This document shows positions 1 through 8,990 of a DNA stretch of 56,058 nucleotides, in pieces. The DNA is taken from the NCBI RefSeq assembly GCF_001280125.1, contig NZ_LGEG01000257.1, forward strand, positions 1 through 56,058, written 5' to 3'. The position numbers and the translations under genes are program-made. Position 1 is the stretch's first letter. Each line of letters opens with the position of its first letter. Origin of the DNA: Streptomyces sp. NRRL F-6492 (lineage in GTDB: Bacteria; Actinomycetota; Actinomycetes; Streptomycetales; Streptomycetaceae). A model generated the notes under the pieces. It worked only from the letters and a program-made list of their open reading frames with translations, did no database searches and had not been told where the DNA came from.

Positions 1-371
1 CCCCCCAGCAGCAGTACGCCCCGCCCCGGCAGCAGTACACGCCCCCGCAGCCGCCGCCCCAGGCCCCGGCACCGCGCGAGCCGCGCCCGCCGCGCGAACC
101 GCGCCGGCGCAGCGCCAACCCGGTGCGGATCCCGGGCCTCGGCTGCCTCAAGGGCTGCCTGGTCATGATCGTCCTGTTCGTGGTCGCCGGCTGGCTCGTC
201 TGGGAGCTGACCCCGCTCCAGAGCTGGGTCGCCGAGGGCAAGGGCTACTGGGAGGCGATCGGCGACGGCGTCTCGTCGTTCAGCACCTGGGTGTCCGAGC
301 TGTTCGACAGCGCGAGCACCGGGACCGGAACCGGCACCGGAACGGGTGCTACCGGCGGTACGGGACAGTAA
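1..371 (+). CDS. pkaA: C-terminal part of a membrane Ser/Thr kinase (PkaA-like), 5' end outside window
   Basis: The reading frame is open from base 3 and ends at TAA 369-371. It shows a Pro/Gln-rich, repeat-like stretch (QQQYAPP, QQYTPPQ), then an Arg/Pro-rich segment, one strong transmembrane helix (about bases 150-220, MIVLFVVAGWLVW) and a short tail ending in Thr-Gly repeats. No kinase motif lies in the visible part. The assignment is inferred from the following kinase gene and prfB: in S. coelicolor pkaA and pkaB lie in tandem before prfB, and PkaA has a Pro/Gln-rich C-terminal half. The repeats GTGTGTG may be slippage-prone. Any other Pro/Gln-rich membrane protein remains possible because the N-terminus is missing. 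Confidence 0.6.
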   Translation, partial: PQQQYAPPRQQYTPPQPPPQAPAPREPRPPREPRRRSANPVRIPGLGCLKGCLVMIVLFVVAGWLVWELTPLQSWVAEGKGYWEAIGDGVSSFSTWVSELFDSASTGTGTGTGTGATGGTGQ

Positions 372-387
372 TACTGTTGATTTGTCG

Positions 388-417
388 ACTTCCGGGGGGT
401 GTTTTCCTCCCGGAAGT
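388..417 (+). terminator. Hairpin after the upstream kinase gene
   Basis: ACTTCCGGG (388-396) pairs with CCCGGAAGT (409-417) around a loop containing TTTT. It lies 17 bases after the stop of the first gene. No clear U-tract follows, which is usual in high-GC actinomycetes. Confidence 0.5.
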
Positions 418-478
418 GACGACCGGCGCCCGCGGACGCGTACGTTTGGCGTGAACCGCAGCCGCTGAGGGAGCAGTC

Positions 479-1822
479 TTGGCACGGAACATCGGCAGCC
501 GCTACACCGCCCACCAGATCCTCGGGCGGGGCAGCGCCGGAACGGTGTGGCTCGGCGAGGGCCCCGAGGGGCCCGTCGCCGTCAAACTGCTGCGCGAGGA
601 CCTGGCCTCCGACCAGGAACTCGTCGGCCGCTTCGTCCGGGAGCGGACCGCCCTGCTCGGACTCGACCACCCCCGCGTGGTCAAGGTCCGCGACCTCGTC
701 GTCGACGGCAACGACCTCGCCCTCGTCATGGACCTCGTGCGCGGCACCGACCTGCGCACCCGCCTCGACCGCGAGCGCCGGCTCGCCCCCGAGGCCGCCG
801 TCGCGATCGTCGCCGACGTCGCCGACGCCCTGGCCGCCGCGCACGCCGCCGGGGTCGTCCACCGCGACGTCAAGCCCGAGAACATCCTGCTCGACATGGA
901 GGGCCCGCTCGGCCCCGGCGGCGCCCACCCCGCCCTCCTCACCGACTTCGGCGTCGCCAAGCTCATCGACACCCCCGGCCGCACCAAGGCCACCCGGATC
1001 ATCGGCACCCCCGACTACCTCGCCCCCGAGATCGTCGAGGGCCTCCCGCCGCGCGCCGCCGTCGACATCTACGCCCTCGCGACCGTCCTGTACGAGCTGC
1101 TCGCCGGCTTCACCCCGTTCGGCGGCGGCCACCCCGGCGCGGTCCTGCGCCGCCACGTCACCGAGACCGTCGTCCCGCTGCCCGGCATCCCCGAGGAGCT
1201 GTGGCAGCTGCTCGTGCAGTGCCTCGCCAAGGCCCCGGCCTCCCGGCTGCGCGCCTCCGAGCTCGCCGCCCGCCTCAAGGACGTCCTGCCGCTGCTCAAG
1301 GGCATCCCGCCGCTGGACGTGGACGAGCCCGACGCGGAGCCGGCCCCGGAGCCGTACGAGGACGACGCGTACTCCGCCACCGCGACGGGCGCCGCCGAGC
1401 CCGGCCCCCGCCGGGCCGCCGTCCCGCTCGTCCCCGGCGCCTCCGCCGACTCCCACCGCGACACCCACACCTCCATGCGGGTCCCGGCCCCCGACGAGCT
1501 CTCCGGCGGCCCCCTCGGCACGGCCCGCGCCCCCCGCCCGGCGGGCGCCCCCCCCCCCGGCCCCGCCCGCCACAAGGCGGGGGCGGGCCGCCAGCGCCGG
1601 ATCGCCTTCCCCGCCGCAGCGGTCGTGGTCCCGGGGGCCCCCGGCGCCCGCCGCCCCGGCTCGGCCCGCCACAAGGCGGGCGCGGTCCGCAAGCGCCGGA
1701 TCGCCTTCGCCGTCGCGGCGGTCGTGATCACGGGAGCGCTGGGCGCCGGCGGCTACTACGTCGCCTCCGGCGACGGGGAGGCCCCGCCCCAGGACTCGCA
1801 GCAGTCCTCCCCCCTCCCCTAG
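479..1822 (+). CDS. pkaB: Ser/Thr protein kinase with C-terminal transmembrane anchor (PkaB-like)
   Basis: 447 aa eukaryotic-type (Hanks) kinase. Visible motifs: Gly-rich loop GRGSAGTV (16-23), ATP lysine K36 in [13 protein letters not shown] (catalytic Asp130), DFG (156-158), and the later APE and G-Asp elements, so it should be active. A disordered Pro/Ala-rich linker (about 280-360) leads to one membrane helix near residues 405-425 with a short outside tail. Start is TTG 479, 6-7 bases after GAGGGA. The juxtamembrane/TM segment is duplicated in tandem (33-aa period), the first copy being proline-broken. An 11-C run at 1548-1558 lies just before it. Position directly ahead of prfB matches pkaB of S. 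coelicolor; the symbol rests on that synteny. Confidence 0.88.
   Translation: MARNIGSRYTAHQILGRGSAGTVWLGEGPEGPVAVKLLREDLASDQELVGRFVRERTALLGLDHPRVVKVRDLVVDGNDLALVMDLVRGTDLRTRLDRERRLAPEAAVAIVADVADALAAAHAAGVVHRDVKPENILLDMEGPLGPGGAHPALLTDFGVAKLIDTPGRTKATRIIGTPDYLAPEIVEGLPPRAAVDIYALATVLYELLAGFTPFGGGHPGAVLRRHVTETVVPLPGIPEELWQLLVQCLAKAPASRLRASELAARLKDVLPLLKGIPPLDVDEPDAEPAPEPYEDDAYSATATGAAEPGPRRAAVPLVPGASADSHRDTHTSMRVPAPDELSGGPLGTARAPRPAGAPPPGPARHKAGAGRQRRIAFPAAAVVVPGAPGARRPGSARHKAGAVRKRRIAFAVAAVVITGALGAGGYYVASGDGEAPPQDSQQSSPLP
1565..1762 (+). repeat. In-frame 99-bp tandem duplication inside the kinase gene
   Basis: Copy 1 (1565-1663) and copy 2 (1664-1762) both encode ARHKAGA-x-R-x-RRIAF followed by an Ala/Val-rich segment and GA-x-GA. 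Copy 2 carries the real hydrophobic helix; copy 1 has prolines ([11 protein letters not shown]) and is unlikely to span a membrane. Confidence 0.85.
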
Positions 1823-1887
1823 GGGGTGTCCGCGGACCGCCGAGACACCCCCGGCGGCCGCAGGTTCGGCTCCCCGCCCGGAGCCGT

Positions 1888-1902
1888 TACGCTGGACGCG
1901 TG
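1888..1902 (+). promoter_or_regulatory. Leaderless promoter -10 of prfB
   Basis: TACGCT (1888-1893) is followed by six bases GGACGC and then the GTG start at 1900. The expected transcription start coincides with the start codon, and no Shine-Dalgarno sequence is present. The same hexamer-N6-start layout recurs at several genes in this window. Confidence 0.55.
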
Positions 1903-3003
1903 GCAGTCGTCGACGTATCCGAAGAGCTGAAGTCCCTCTCCTCGACCATGGGGTCGATCGAGGCCGTCCTGGACCTCGAGAAGCTGAGGGCCGACATCGC
2001 CGTGCTCGAAGAGCAGGCCGCGGCCCCGTCCCTGTGGGACGACCCGGAGGCGGCGCAGAAGATCACGAGCAAGCTTTCGCACCTCCAGGCCGAGGTCCGC
2101 AAGGCCGAGACCCTGCGCGGGCGGATCGACGACCTCGGGGTGCTCTTCGAGCTCGCCGAGGAGATGGACGACCCGGACACCCTCGCCGAGGCCGAGACGG
2201 AGCTGACCTCCGTCCGCAAGGCCCTCGACGAGATGGAGGTCCGCACCCTCCTCTCCGGCGAGTACGACGAGCGCGAGGCCCTGGTCAACATCCGGGCCGA
2301 GGCCGGCGGCGTCGACGCCTCCGACTTCGCCGAGCGGCTCCAGCGCATGTACCTGCGCTGGGCGGAGCGCCACGGCTACTCCACCGAGATCTACGAGACC
2401 TCGTACGCGGAGGAGGCCGGCATCAAGTCGACCACCTTCGTGGTGAAGGCCCCGTACGCCTACGGCACGCTCTCCGTCGAGCAGGGCACCCACCGCCTCG
2501 TCCGCATCTCGCCCTTCGACAACCAGGGGCGCCGCCAGACCTCCTTCGCGGGCGTCGAGATCCTGCCGGTCGTCGAGTCCTCCGACCACGTCGAGATCGA
2601 CGAGTCCGAGCTGCGCGTCGACGTCTACCGCGCGTCGGGCCCCGGCGGCCAGGGCGTCAACACGACCGACTCGGCCGTGCGCATCACGCACCTGCCGACC
2701 GGCATCGTGGTCTCCTGCCAGAACGAGCGCTCCCAGATCCAGAACAAGGCGAGCGCCATGAACGTCCTCCAGGCCAAGCTCCTGGAGCGCCAGCGCCAGG
2801 AGGAGCGCGCCAAGATGGACGCGCTGAAGGACAGCGGCAGCTCCTGGGGCAACCAGATGCGCTCGTACGTCCTCCACCCGTACCAGATGGTCAAGGACCT
2901 CCGTACGGAGTTCGAGGTCGGCAACCCGCAGGCCGTCCTGGACGGCGAGATCGACGGCTTCCTGGAGGCGGGCATCCGCTGGCGCAAGCAGCAGGACAAG
3001 TAG
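1900..3003 (+). CDS. prfB: Peptide chain release factor 2 (RF2)
   Basis: 367 aa. Releases the completed peptide at UGA and UAA codons on the ribosome. The stop-codon-recognition SPF tripeptide is in [11 protein letters not shown], and the universal GGQ that reaches the peptidyl-transferase centre is in [15 protein letters not shown]. Length and N-terminus ([12 protein letters not shown]) fit actinobacterial RF2. Start chosen at GTG 1900, behind a leaderless-type -10; the frame is open further upstream, but that part is only the antiphase shadow of the kinase gene. Unlike E. coli prfB there is no in-frame UGA or programmed frameshift near codon 25, so the autoregulatory frameshift is absent. 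Confidence 0.97.
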   Translation: MAVVDVSEELKSLSSTMGSIEAVLDLEKLRADIAVLEEQAAAPSLWDDPEAAQKITSKLSHLQAEVRKAETLRGRIDDLGVLFELAEEMDDPDTLAEAETELTSVRKALDEMEVRTLLSGEYDEREALVNIRAEAGGVDASDFAERLQRMYLRWAERHGYSTEIYETSYAEEAGIKSTTFVVKAPYAYGTLSVEQGTHRLVRISPFDNQGRRQTSFAGVEILPVVESSDHVEIDESELRVDVYRASGPGGQGVNTTDSAVRITHLPTGIVVSCQNERSQIQNKASAMNVLQAKLLERQRQEERAKMDALKDSGSSWGNQMRSYVLHPYQMVKDLRTEFEVGNPQAVLDGEIDGFLEAGIRWRKQQDK

Positions 3004-3023
3004 CCTCCGGCTCCTCCTCCTCA

Positions 3024-3054
3024 CGGGCCCCGCACCGACACGGTGCGGGGCCCG
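3024..3054 (+). terminator. Terminator of prfB
   Basis: Perfect 14-bp stem (CGGGCCCCGCACCG at 3024-3037, complement at 3041-3054) with a 3-nt loop, about 20 bases after the prfB stop. Confidence 0.8.
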
Positions 3055-3397
3055 GTGCCGTTCCGCCCTCCCTCCGCATGCGCCGGGTATTCGCTGGAGC
3101 AAGCGGGAGACGGTCCGTCAGGACGCTTTGTCGACAAGGGAACTGACGCGGCGGGGCCCGTAGTTCAGGGTTTACGTCACAGTTGCATCGTCGCATGTCG
3201 GTCAGCAAGTGATCTTTCGGGCATCGCACGCGCAACGACCTTGACGCTTCTTCGGAAACTCGGAAGGGTGACGTACTGGCATGCGCATTTCTGGGACGCG
3301 TGTGAACGGGGGCCGGTCCGGTCGTGACCGCCGCCCCTGCCGCGCAGGCCCCGAGCGCTGCCCCATGACGAGATGAGCTACTGGGGGTAGCAGCCAG
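3055..3397 (+). promoter_or_regulatory. Intergenic region with likely promoter of the LAETG protein
   Basis: 343 bases with no credible gene and with less G+C around 3165-3290. TTGACG (3241-3246), 17 bases, AAGGGT (3264-3269) is a plausible sigma-HrdB-type promoter, leaving an untranslated leader of about 120 nt. A GGGGG stretch around 3383-3387 could serve as a weak ribosome binding site for ATG 3398. No riboswitch family was recognised. Confidence 0.4.
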
Positions 3398-4477
3398 ATG
3401 ACCAACAAGACGCGGGTCCGCCTGGTGCGGGTCGCGGCCAGTGCCGTGATCATCGCCGGTGCGTCCCTGACGGCGGCCGGCGCCGCACAGGCCGTCGACA
3501 GTTTCGGTTCGGACACGAACCAGTCCGAGGAGATCACCCTCCAGAGCGAGGGCGACACCGACGGCAACACGATCGTCGGCACCATCGAGGGCGCCGAGAG
3601 CGGTGGCACCGACACCGCCGGTGGCAACGATGCTGCGGGCGGCAACGACGCGGCCGGTGGCAATGATGCTGCGGGCGGTAACGATGCTGCCGGTGGTAAC
3701 GACGCTGCGGGCGGGAATGACGCCGCTGGCGGTAACGATGCTGCGGGCGGTAACGACGCGGCCGGTGGTAACGACGCTGCGGGCGGGAATGACGCCGCTG
3801 GCGGTAACGATGCTGCGGGCGGTAACGACGCGGCCGGTGGCAACGACGCTGCGGGTGGCAACGACGCGGCCGGTGGCAACGACGCGGCCGGTGGCAACGA
3901 CGCGGCCGGTGGCAACGACGCTGCGGGCGGTAACGACGCTGCGGGCGGTAACGACGCCGCGGGCGGTAACGACGCGGCCGGTGGCAACGACGCCGCGGGC
4001 GGTAACGACGCCGCTGGTGGCAATGGCAACAACGGCGGTAACGGCAACAACGGCGGTAACGGCAACAACGGCGGTAACGGCAACAACGGTGGCTCGGGCA
4101 ACAACGGTGGCTCGGGCAACACCGGTGGCTCGGGCACCACCGGTGGTTCCACTGCCACCGGTGGTTCCACCGCCAACGGTGGTTCCACCGCCACTGGTGG
4201 CTCCACCGCCACCGGCGGTTCCGCCGCGACCGGTGGCGCCGGTACCTGCACCGTCGACCTCGACGGTGCCGAGTGCGTCGACGCCGGCAACAACAACCCC
4301 GACACCCAGAACGCCGGCTCGCAGCCCGTGCAGCAGGGTCAGGCCAAGGAGGAGCTCGCCGAGACCGGTGCGGCCGAGACCTCGTTCCTGATCATCGGCG
4401 CCGCGACCATGATCGCCGGAGGCATCGGCTTCCGCATGCTGCCGCGCCTCGTCGCCGGCGGCCGTACCGCCGCGTAA
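3398..4477 (+). CDS. Repeat-rich LAETG cell-wall-anchored surface protein
   Basis: 359 aa. Residues 1-32 are a Sec signal peptide (basic start, hydrophobic core, cleavage after AAQA). A short acidic region leads into 34 consecutive six-residue repeats: 22 GGNDAA, then GGNGNN, GGSGNN and GGSTAT variants. A small domain with two cysteines follows (CTVDLDGAEC). The C-terminus is a sorting signal: LAETG (320-324), a hydrophobic helix and an Arg-containing tail. LAXTG is the substrate motif of class E sortases, which anchor chaplins and other surface proteins in Streptomyces, so this protein is probably attached to peptidoglycan as a flexible Asn/Gly-rich stalk. Its specific role is unknown. Monocistronic, with its own terminator. 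Confidence 0.85.
   Translation: MTNKTRVRLVRVAASAVIIAGASLTAAGAAQAVDSFGSDTNQSEEITLQSEGDTDGNTIVGTIEGAESGGTDTAGGNDAAGGNDAAGGNDAAGGNDAAGGNDAAGGNDAAGGNDAAGGNDAAGGNDAAGGNDAAGGNDAAGGNDAAGGNDAAGGNDAAGGNDAAGGNDAAGGNDAAGGNDAAGGNDAAGGNDAAGGNDAAGGNDAAGGNGNNGGNGNNGGNGNNGGNGNNGGSGNNGGSGNTGGSGTTGGSTATGGSTANGGSTATGGSTATGGSAATGGAGTCTVDLDGAECVDAGNNNPDTQNAGSQPVQQGQAKEELAETGAAETSFLIIGAATMIAGGIGFRMLPRLVAGGRTAA
3620..4231 (+). repeat. 18-bp coding minisatellite (34 units)
   Basis: Units encode GGxxxx hexapeptides. A higher-order 72-bp block is duplicated (3692-3763 and 3764-3835 start with the same bases and codon choices), which points to recent unequal crossing-over or slippage. Copy number probably varies between strains. 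Confidence 0.9.
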
Positions 4478-4504
4478 CGCCTCCGCGCGTGCGCAGGGCA
4501 TGAC

Positions 4505-4536
4505 GAAGGGCCGGGGAGACCTCTCCCCGGCCCTTC
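4505..4536 (+). terminator. Terminator of the LAETG protein gene
   Basis: Perfect 14-bp stem (GAAGGGCCGGGGAG, 4505-4518; complement 4523-4536) with loop ACCT. It lies between convergent genes and could serve both. Confidence 0.8.
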
Positions 4537-4572
4537 TCACGTTCCGGCTCGTATGGGCCGTCCGGGCGGGCC

Positions 4573-4755
4573 CTAGGCCGTACGGACCGCCGCGAGCAGC
4601 GCGATCGCCGCCAGGAGGGCGATCGCCACCGTCAGCAGCATGGCGGGGGAAAGACCCTGGGGGGTCAGTCGCTCCCGGTTCGCGCGGCAGACGGGGCAGC
4701 GGCCCTCGGCGACCGGGGCCGCGCAGTTGGCGCACACCAGTCGGTCGTAGGTCAT
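4573..4755 (-). CDS. Small zinc-ribbon membrane protein
   Basis: 60 aa. An N-terminal zinc ribbon with two CxxC pairs (C8/C11 and C20/C23) is followed by a short basic linker and one transmembrane helix (about 38-56, rich in Ala/Leu/Ile). The start at ATG 4755 is supported by an upstream GGAGGAGGAG; the frame is open further but without initiation signals. It is transcribed against the neighbouring genes, next to ftsE. Similar small proteins are conserved at this position in Streptomyces, but no function is known to me. Confidence 0.7.
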   Translation of the reverse strand: MTYDRLVCANCAAPVAEGRCPVCRANRERLTPQGLSPAMLLTVAIALLAAIALLAAVRTA

Positions 4756-4988
4756 GCGCTCTCCTCCTCCCGCACTGGGGTACCCACCAGGGCAACGACC
4801 GGAGGGATCCGGACGTTCCCCTACCACTGTGCCAGCTCCGCGCCGTTTCGGCGCGCCCCGCCGGCCGGTCGTGCTCCGCCCGGAAGGGCGAAAAGGATAT
4901 ACCGCACAAGCCAGGACCGCGACTGCGGGGGCCGTCCCCGGTCGCGTAAGGTCACGCACACCTACTCCCGGCCGACCGTGGTGCATTC

Positions 4989-5678
4989 GTGATCCGATTC
5001 GACAACGTCTCCAAGTCCTATCCGAAGCAGAACCGCCCCGCGCTCCGGGATGTGTCCCTGGAGATCGAGAAGGGGGAGTTCGTCTTCCTCGTCGGTTCCT
5101 CCGGCTCCGGAAAGTCGACCTTCCTGCGGCTGCTCCTGCGTGAGGAGCGCGCCAGCCAAGGCCAGGTGCACGTCCTCGGCAAGGACCTGGCCCGGCTGTC
5201 CAACTGGAAGGTGCCGCACATGCGGCGCCAGCTCGGGACGGTCTTCCAGGACTTCCGCCTGCTGCCCAACAAGACCGTCGCCCAGAACGTGGCCTTCGCC
5301 CAGGAGGTCATCGGCAAGCCGCGCGGCGAGATCCGCAAGGCCGTGCCGCAGGTGCTCGACCTGGTCGGCCTCGGCGGCAAGGAGGACCGGATGCCGGGCG
5401 AGCTCTCCGGCGGTGAGCAGCAGCGCGTCGCCATCGCCCGGGCCTTCGTCAACCGTCCGATGCTGCTGATCGCCGACGAGCCCACCGGCAACCTCGACCC
5501 GCAGACCTCCGTCGGCATCATGAAGCTGCTCGACCGCATCAACAGGACGGGAACCACCGTCGTCATGGCGACCCACGACCAGAACATCGTCGACCAGATG
5601 CGCAAGCGCGTCATCGAGCTGGAAAAGGGCCGCCTCGTCCGCGACCAGGCGCGCGGCGTCTACGGATACCAGCACTGA
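4989..5678 (+). CDS. ftsE: Cell-division ATP-binding protein FtsE
   Basis: 229 aa ABC-type ATPase. Walker [10 protein letters not shown] (36-44), signature LSGGEQQ (139-145) and Walker B LLIADEP with catalytic Glu164 are all intact. FtsE with FtsX forms a membrane complex that transmits ATP hydrolysis to peptidoglycan hydrolases during division. Start is GTG 4989; a -10-like TAAGGT lies near 4946. ftsX follows after 29 bases with its own ribosome binding site, so the two form an operon. Confidence 0.97.
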   Translation: MIRFDNVSKSYPKQNRPALRDVSLEIEKGEFVFLVGSSGSGKSTFLRLLLREERASQGQVHVLGKDLARLSNWKVPHMRRQLGTVFQDFRLLPNKTVAQNVAFAQEVIGKPRGEIRKAVPQVLDLVGLGGKEDRMPGELSGGEQQRVAIARAFVNRPMLLIADEPTGNLDPQTSVGIMKLLDRINRTGTTVVMATHDQNIVDQMRKRVIELEKGRLVRDQARGVYGYQH

Positions 5679-5707
5679 GCCTGTAGCGAGTAGGAGAAAG
5701 CAGACCC

Positions 5708-6625
5708 ATGCGCGCTCAGTTCGTGCTCTCCGAGATCGGCGTCGGTCTCCGGCGCAATCTCACGATGACCTTCGCCGTCATCGTCTCCGTGGCCCTCTCG
5801 CTCGCCCTGTTCGGCGGCGCGCTGCTCATGCGCGAGCAGGTCAGCACGATGAAGGACTACTGGTACGACAAGGTCAACGTCTCCATCTACCTCTGCAACA
5901 AGGCCGACGCGGCCACCGCGGGCAAGTGCCCCAAGGGCGCGGTCACCGGACAGCAGAAGGAGCGGATCGAGGCCGACCTGAAGGACATGGACATCGTCGA
6001 GTCCGTCCACTACGAGACGTCCGACGAGGCCTACAAGCACTACAAGGAGCAGTACGGCGAGACCGCCCTCGCCTCCGTGGTGACGCCGGACCAGATGCCG
6101 TCGTCGTTCCGGGTCAAGCTCAAGGACCCGGAGAAGTACAAGGTGGTCGCCACGGCCTTCGCCGGCCGGGACGGCGTCGAGTCGGTCCAGGACCAGCGGA
6201 ACATCCTGCAGAACCTCTTCGACCTGATGAACGGCATGAACATCGCCGCGCTCTGCGTCATGGGCCTGATGCTGGTCATCGCGCTGATGCTGATCGTCAA
6301 CACCGTGCGCGTCTCGGCCTTCAGCCGCCGCCGCGAGACGGGGATCATGCGGCTCGTCGGCGCGTCCAGCTTCTACATCCAGATGCCGTTCATCATGGAG
6401 GCCGCCTTCGCCGGACTCCTCGGCGGCGGCGTCGCCTGCGTGCTGCTGCTCGCCGGCCGGTACTTCCTGATCGACCACGGCATCGCCCTCGCCGACAAGG
6501 TCCAGCTCATCCAGTTCATCGGCTGGGACGCGGTCTTCGCCAAGCTGCCGCTGGTGATCGCCATCGGCCTCCTGATGCCCGCCGTGGCGGCTCTCATCGC
6601 GCTGCGCAAGTACCTGAAGGTGTGA
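5708..6625 (+). CDS. ftsX: Cell-division membrane protein FtsX
   Basis: 305 aa. One N-terminal transmembrane helix (about 18-42), an extracytoplasmic domain (about 43-170) with one close Cys pair (CNKADAATAGKC), then three C-terminal helices, the classic FtsX/MacB-like permease layout. The extracellular domain contacts cell-wall hydrolases. AGGAGAAAG precedes ATG 5708. It partners with FtsE encoded immediately upstream. Confidence 0.96.
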   Translation: MRAQFVLSEIGVGLRRNLTMTFAVIVSVALSLALFGGALLMREQVSTMKDYWYDKVNVSIYLCNKADAATAGKCPKGAVTGQQKERIEADLKDMDIVESVHYETSDEAYKHYKEQYGETALASVVTPDQMPSSFRVKLKDPEKYKVVATAFAGRDGVESVQDQRNILQNLFDLMNGMNIAALCVMGLMLVIALMLIVNTVRVSAFSRRRETGIMRLVGASSFYIQMPFIMEAAFAGLLGGGVACVLLLAGRYFLIDHGIALADKVQLIQFIGWDAVFAKLPLVIAIGLLMPAVAALIALRKYLKV

Positions 6626-6690
6626 GAAGACACCCCCCTGCGCGGATGGCGTCGTACGGCCAAAGCCCGTGCGGCGCCATCGTCTTGTCC

Positions 6691-6706
6691 TAGAGTGGGC
6701 GACATG
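6691..6706 (+). promoter_or_regulatory. Probable leaderless -10 of the S41 protease gene
   Basis: TAGAGT (6691-6696) is followed after seven bases by ATG 6704. No ribosome binding site is visible. This also argues for ATG 6704 rather than GTG 6695 as the start. Confidence 0.45.
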
Positions 6707-7891
6707 CCGGACGGCACCGACCTCCTCTGTATCCGGCCCCGCGGAGTGCTCCGTGGGGCCGTTCTGACGTTGGTCTTCACCGGCGTCCTCGCCACCGCCG
6801 CCGCCACGGGCTCGCTGCCCCGGCAGGAGCCGGCGGTCAAGCGGACCGGGGCGTCCCCGGGCGCGGGGCAGCGGCCCGAGGACCGGCCGCCCGTCGACGG
6901 CGCCGCCCTCCGCCGCGCCGCCGCCGCGGCCATGGCCGACGGGAAGTCGGGCAAGAAGGCCGCCGAGGAGTTCGTCAGCCGCAGCGGCGACCGCTGGGGC
7001 GCGGTGTACGACAAGCGGGAGTACGCGGAGTTCGAGCAGGCCCTCGACGGGACCTACACGGGCGTCGGGCTCTCCGCGGGCCGGGCCGGCGACGACCGCG
7101 TCCGGGTGACCCGGGTCCAGGCCGGCGGCCCCGCCGCCCGGGCCGGGCTCCGCGCCGGCGACCGGCTCGTCTCCGTCGACGGCCGACCGGTCGACGGGCT
7201 CTCCGTCTCCGAGGCCGTCGCGCTGCTGCGCGGCGACGGGGTGCCGGGCTCGTCCGTCGCCCTGCGGGTCGAGCGCGGGCGCGCCGCCTGGACGCAGACC
7301 CTGCGCCGGGCCCGGCTCGCGACGGACCCGGTGACCGTCCGCCGCCTCGACGACGGGGCCGTGCTGATCCGGGTCGAGGCCTTCACCAAGGGCGTCGGCA
7401 CGCGCGTGCGGGACGCGGTGCGGGACGCCCCGGCCGGCGCCGGCGTCCTGCTCGACCTGCGGGGCAACGCGGGCGGCCTGGTCGCGGAGGCCGCCACCGC
7501 CGCCTCCGCCTTCCTGGACGGCGGGCTCGTCGCCACGTACGACGTGGAGGGCGAGGAGCGGGCCGTGTACGCGGAGGGCGGCGGCGACACCGAGCGGCCC
7601 CTGGTGGCGCTGGTCGACGGGGGCACGATGAGCGCGGCCGAACTGCTCACCGGCGCCCTCCAGGACCGGGGGCGGGCCGTCACGGTCGGCTCCCGGACCT
7701 TCGGCAAGGGCTCGGTCCAGATGCCGAGCACCCTGCCCGACGGCTCGGTCGCCGAGCTGACCGTCGGCCACTACCGGACGCCCGCCGGGCACGCCGTCGA
7801 CGGACGCGGCATCACCCCGGACCTGACGGCGGCGGAGCGGGCCGAGGAACGGGCGAGGACGGTATTGAGTGGCCTCGGAGGGGGCTCGTAG
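6704..7891 (+). CDS. C-terminal processing protease, S41 family, PDZ domain
   Basis: 395 aa. An N-terminal membrane anchor or signal segment (about 15-38) and an Ala/Pro-rich linker precede a PDZ domain (about 115-200, TYTGVGLSA ... GDRLVSVDGRPV). The S41 catalytic domain contains the LDLRGNAGG substrate-binding element, nucleophile Ser310 in GGTMSAAELL and general-base Lys335 in TFGKGSVQ. Tail-specific proteases of this kind trim or degrade extracytoplasmic proteins. Position after ftsEX and before smpB is conserved in streptomycetes; a link to cell-wall remodelling is only an inference from that. Confidence 0.9.
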   Translation: MPDGTDLLCIRPRGVLRGAVLTLVFTGVLATAAATGSLPRQEPAVKRTGASPGAGQRPEDRPPVDGAALRRAAAAAMADGKSGKKAAEEFVSRSGDRWGAVYDKREYAEFEQALDGTYTGVGLSAGRAGDDRVRVTRVQAGGPAARAGLRAGDRLVSVDGRPVDGLSVSEAVALLRGDGVPGSSVALRVERGRAAWTQTLRRARLATDPVTVRRLDDGAVLIRVEAFTKGVGTRVRDAVRDAPAGAGVLLDLRGNAGGLVAEAATAASAFLDGGLVATYDVEGEERAVYAEGGGDTERPLVALVDGGTMSAAELLTGALQDRGRAVTVGSRTFGKGSVQMPSTLPDGSVAELTVGHYRTPAGHAVDGRGITPDLTAAERAEERARTVLSGLGGGS

Positions 7892-7909
7892 TGCGAAAAT
7901 GACCGCACT

Positions 7910-8449
7910 ATGGCAAAGGGACTCGTGAACGTGCAGGGCAAGCCTGCCAAGAAGAACCAGGACAAGGCGCCGGAGCGCAAGCTGATCGCGCAGAACAAGA
8001 AGGCGCGGCACGACTACCTCATCATCGACACCTACGAGTGCGGTGTGGTGCTCATGGGCACCGAGGTCAAGTCGCTGCGGATGGGGCGGGCCTCGCTGGT
8101 CGACGGCTTCGTCCAGATCGACAACCACGAGGCGTGGCTGCACAACATCCACGTCCCGGAGTACATGCAGGGCAGCTGGACCAACCACTCGGCCAAGCGG
8201 AAGCGCAAGCTGCTGCTGCACCGGGAGGAGATCGACAAGCTGGAGGCGAAGTCCCAGGAGACGGGTCACACGATCGTGCCCCTCGCCCTGTACTTCCTCA
8301 ACGGCCGGGTCAAGGTCGAGATCGCCCTCGCCAAGGGCAAGAAGGAGTACGACAAGCGCCAGACCCTCCGCGAGAAGCAGGACACGCGCGAGACGAGCCG
8401 CGCCGTCGCGGCGGCCAAGCGGCGCCAGCGCGCGGGCCAGTCCCTCTAG
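7910..8449 (+). CDS. smpB: SsrA-binding protein SmpB
   Basis: 179 aa. Contains the SmpB core ([31 protein letters not shown]-like [14 protein letters not shown]) and the basic C-terminal tail beginning [14 protein letters not shown] that occupies the empty mRNA channel of stalled ribosomes. It delivers tmRNA during trans-translation. The tmRNA gene starts about 100 bases downstream on the same strand. The N-terminal 18 residues are a lineage extension; GTG 7925 is a possible internal start. Confidence 0.97.
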   Translation: MAKGLVNVQGKPAKKNQDKAPERKLIAQNKKARHDYLIIDTYECGVVLMGTEVKSLRMGRASLVDGFVQIDNHEAWLHNIHVPEYMQGSWTNHSAKRKRKLLLHREEIDKLEAKSQETGHTIVPLALYFLNGRVKVEIALAKGKKEYDKRQTLREKQDTRETSRAVAAAKRRQRAGQSL

Positions 8450-8551
8450 CCGGGGGACCGGTCGCCGGGAATGCGCTGGCGACGGCCGCCGTCGGTCACG
8501 TACGATGGGGCACGCACCCCACGGCGGGTGCGACCTTTGAAAAATCAACAT

Positions 8552-8942
8552 GGGGATGATCGGTTTCGACAGCGGATACCGATGCAGAGGAAGCGTGTCG
8601 AGGAAGCGGCAATGATCTCGTAAACCATATGTCGCAACCAATAATCGCCAACACCAAGAGCGATAACTCCCGCTTCGCCCTCGCTGCCTAATTTCTAGGT
8701 AACGAACAGAAGCCTCTGTGAGGAGCGTCAGCCCGGGGATGGTCCCGACCCGGATCCTGGCGTCATCTAGGGATCTAAACCTCTAGCCCCGGTCACGGGG
8801 GTTGGAGGGAAACCAAACAGTGACTGAGCCCGTCGGAGACTTGTCCGCGTGATCTCCGGGGCTGAGAAACTCGTAGCGGACTGCACACGGAGAAGCTCTG
8901 TTTCCGTACCGTTGGACGCGGGTTCGATTCCCGCCATCTCCA
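8552..8942 (+). ncRNA. ssrA: Transfer-messenger RNA (tmRNA)
   Basis: The 5' end GGGGATG pairs with CATCTCC at the 3' end (7 bp, one G-U), and the conserved GGTTTCGACAGCG follows it. The 3' tRNA-like domain has the T-arm GGGTTCGATTCCC; CCA is not encoded. The tag frame at 8647-8691 reads ANTKSDNSRFALAA followed by TAA, ending in the ALAA degron. The tag marks proteins from stalled ribosomes for proteolysis. About 391 nt, usual for Streptomyces. Confidence 0.97.
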
Positions 8943-8961
8943 CTCATCCCATGTGGGCGCA

Positions 8962-8990
8962 GGCCCGGTGGTCACCACGACCGCCGGGCC
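8962..8990. terminator. Bidirectional terminator between ssrA and the MFS gene
   Basis: GGCCCGGTGG (8962-8971) pairs with CCGCCGGGCC (8981-8990), with one G-U pair. It lies 20 bases after ssrA and overlaps the stop codon of the convergent MFS gene. Confidence 0.7.

Noticed and set aside
1900..1990. Programmed frameshift in prfB
   Set aside because: The frame from GTG 1900 is continuous through both RF2 motifs and no in-frame stop or slippery site is present.
3620..4231. CRISPR-like array
   Set aside because: The 18-bp units are in frame, lack spacers and encode hexapeptides.
5660..8641. Very long minus-strand open frames (also 14075-17290, 25650-28463 and others)
   Set aside because: They mirror high GC at third positions of real genes on the other strand; composition (Arg, Gly, Asp, Val) and lack of motifs show they are shadows.
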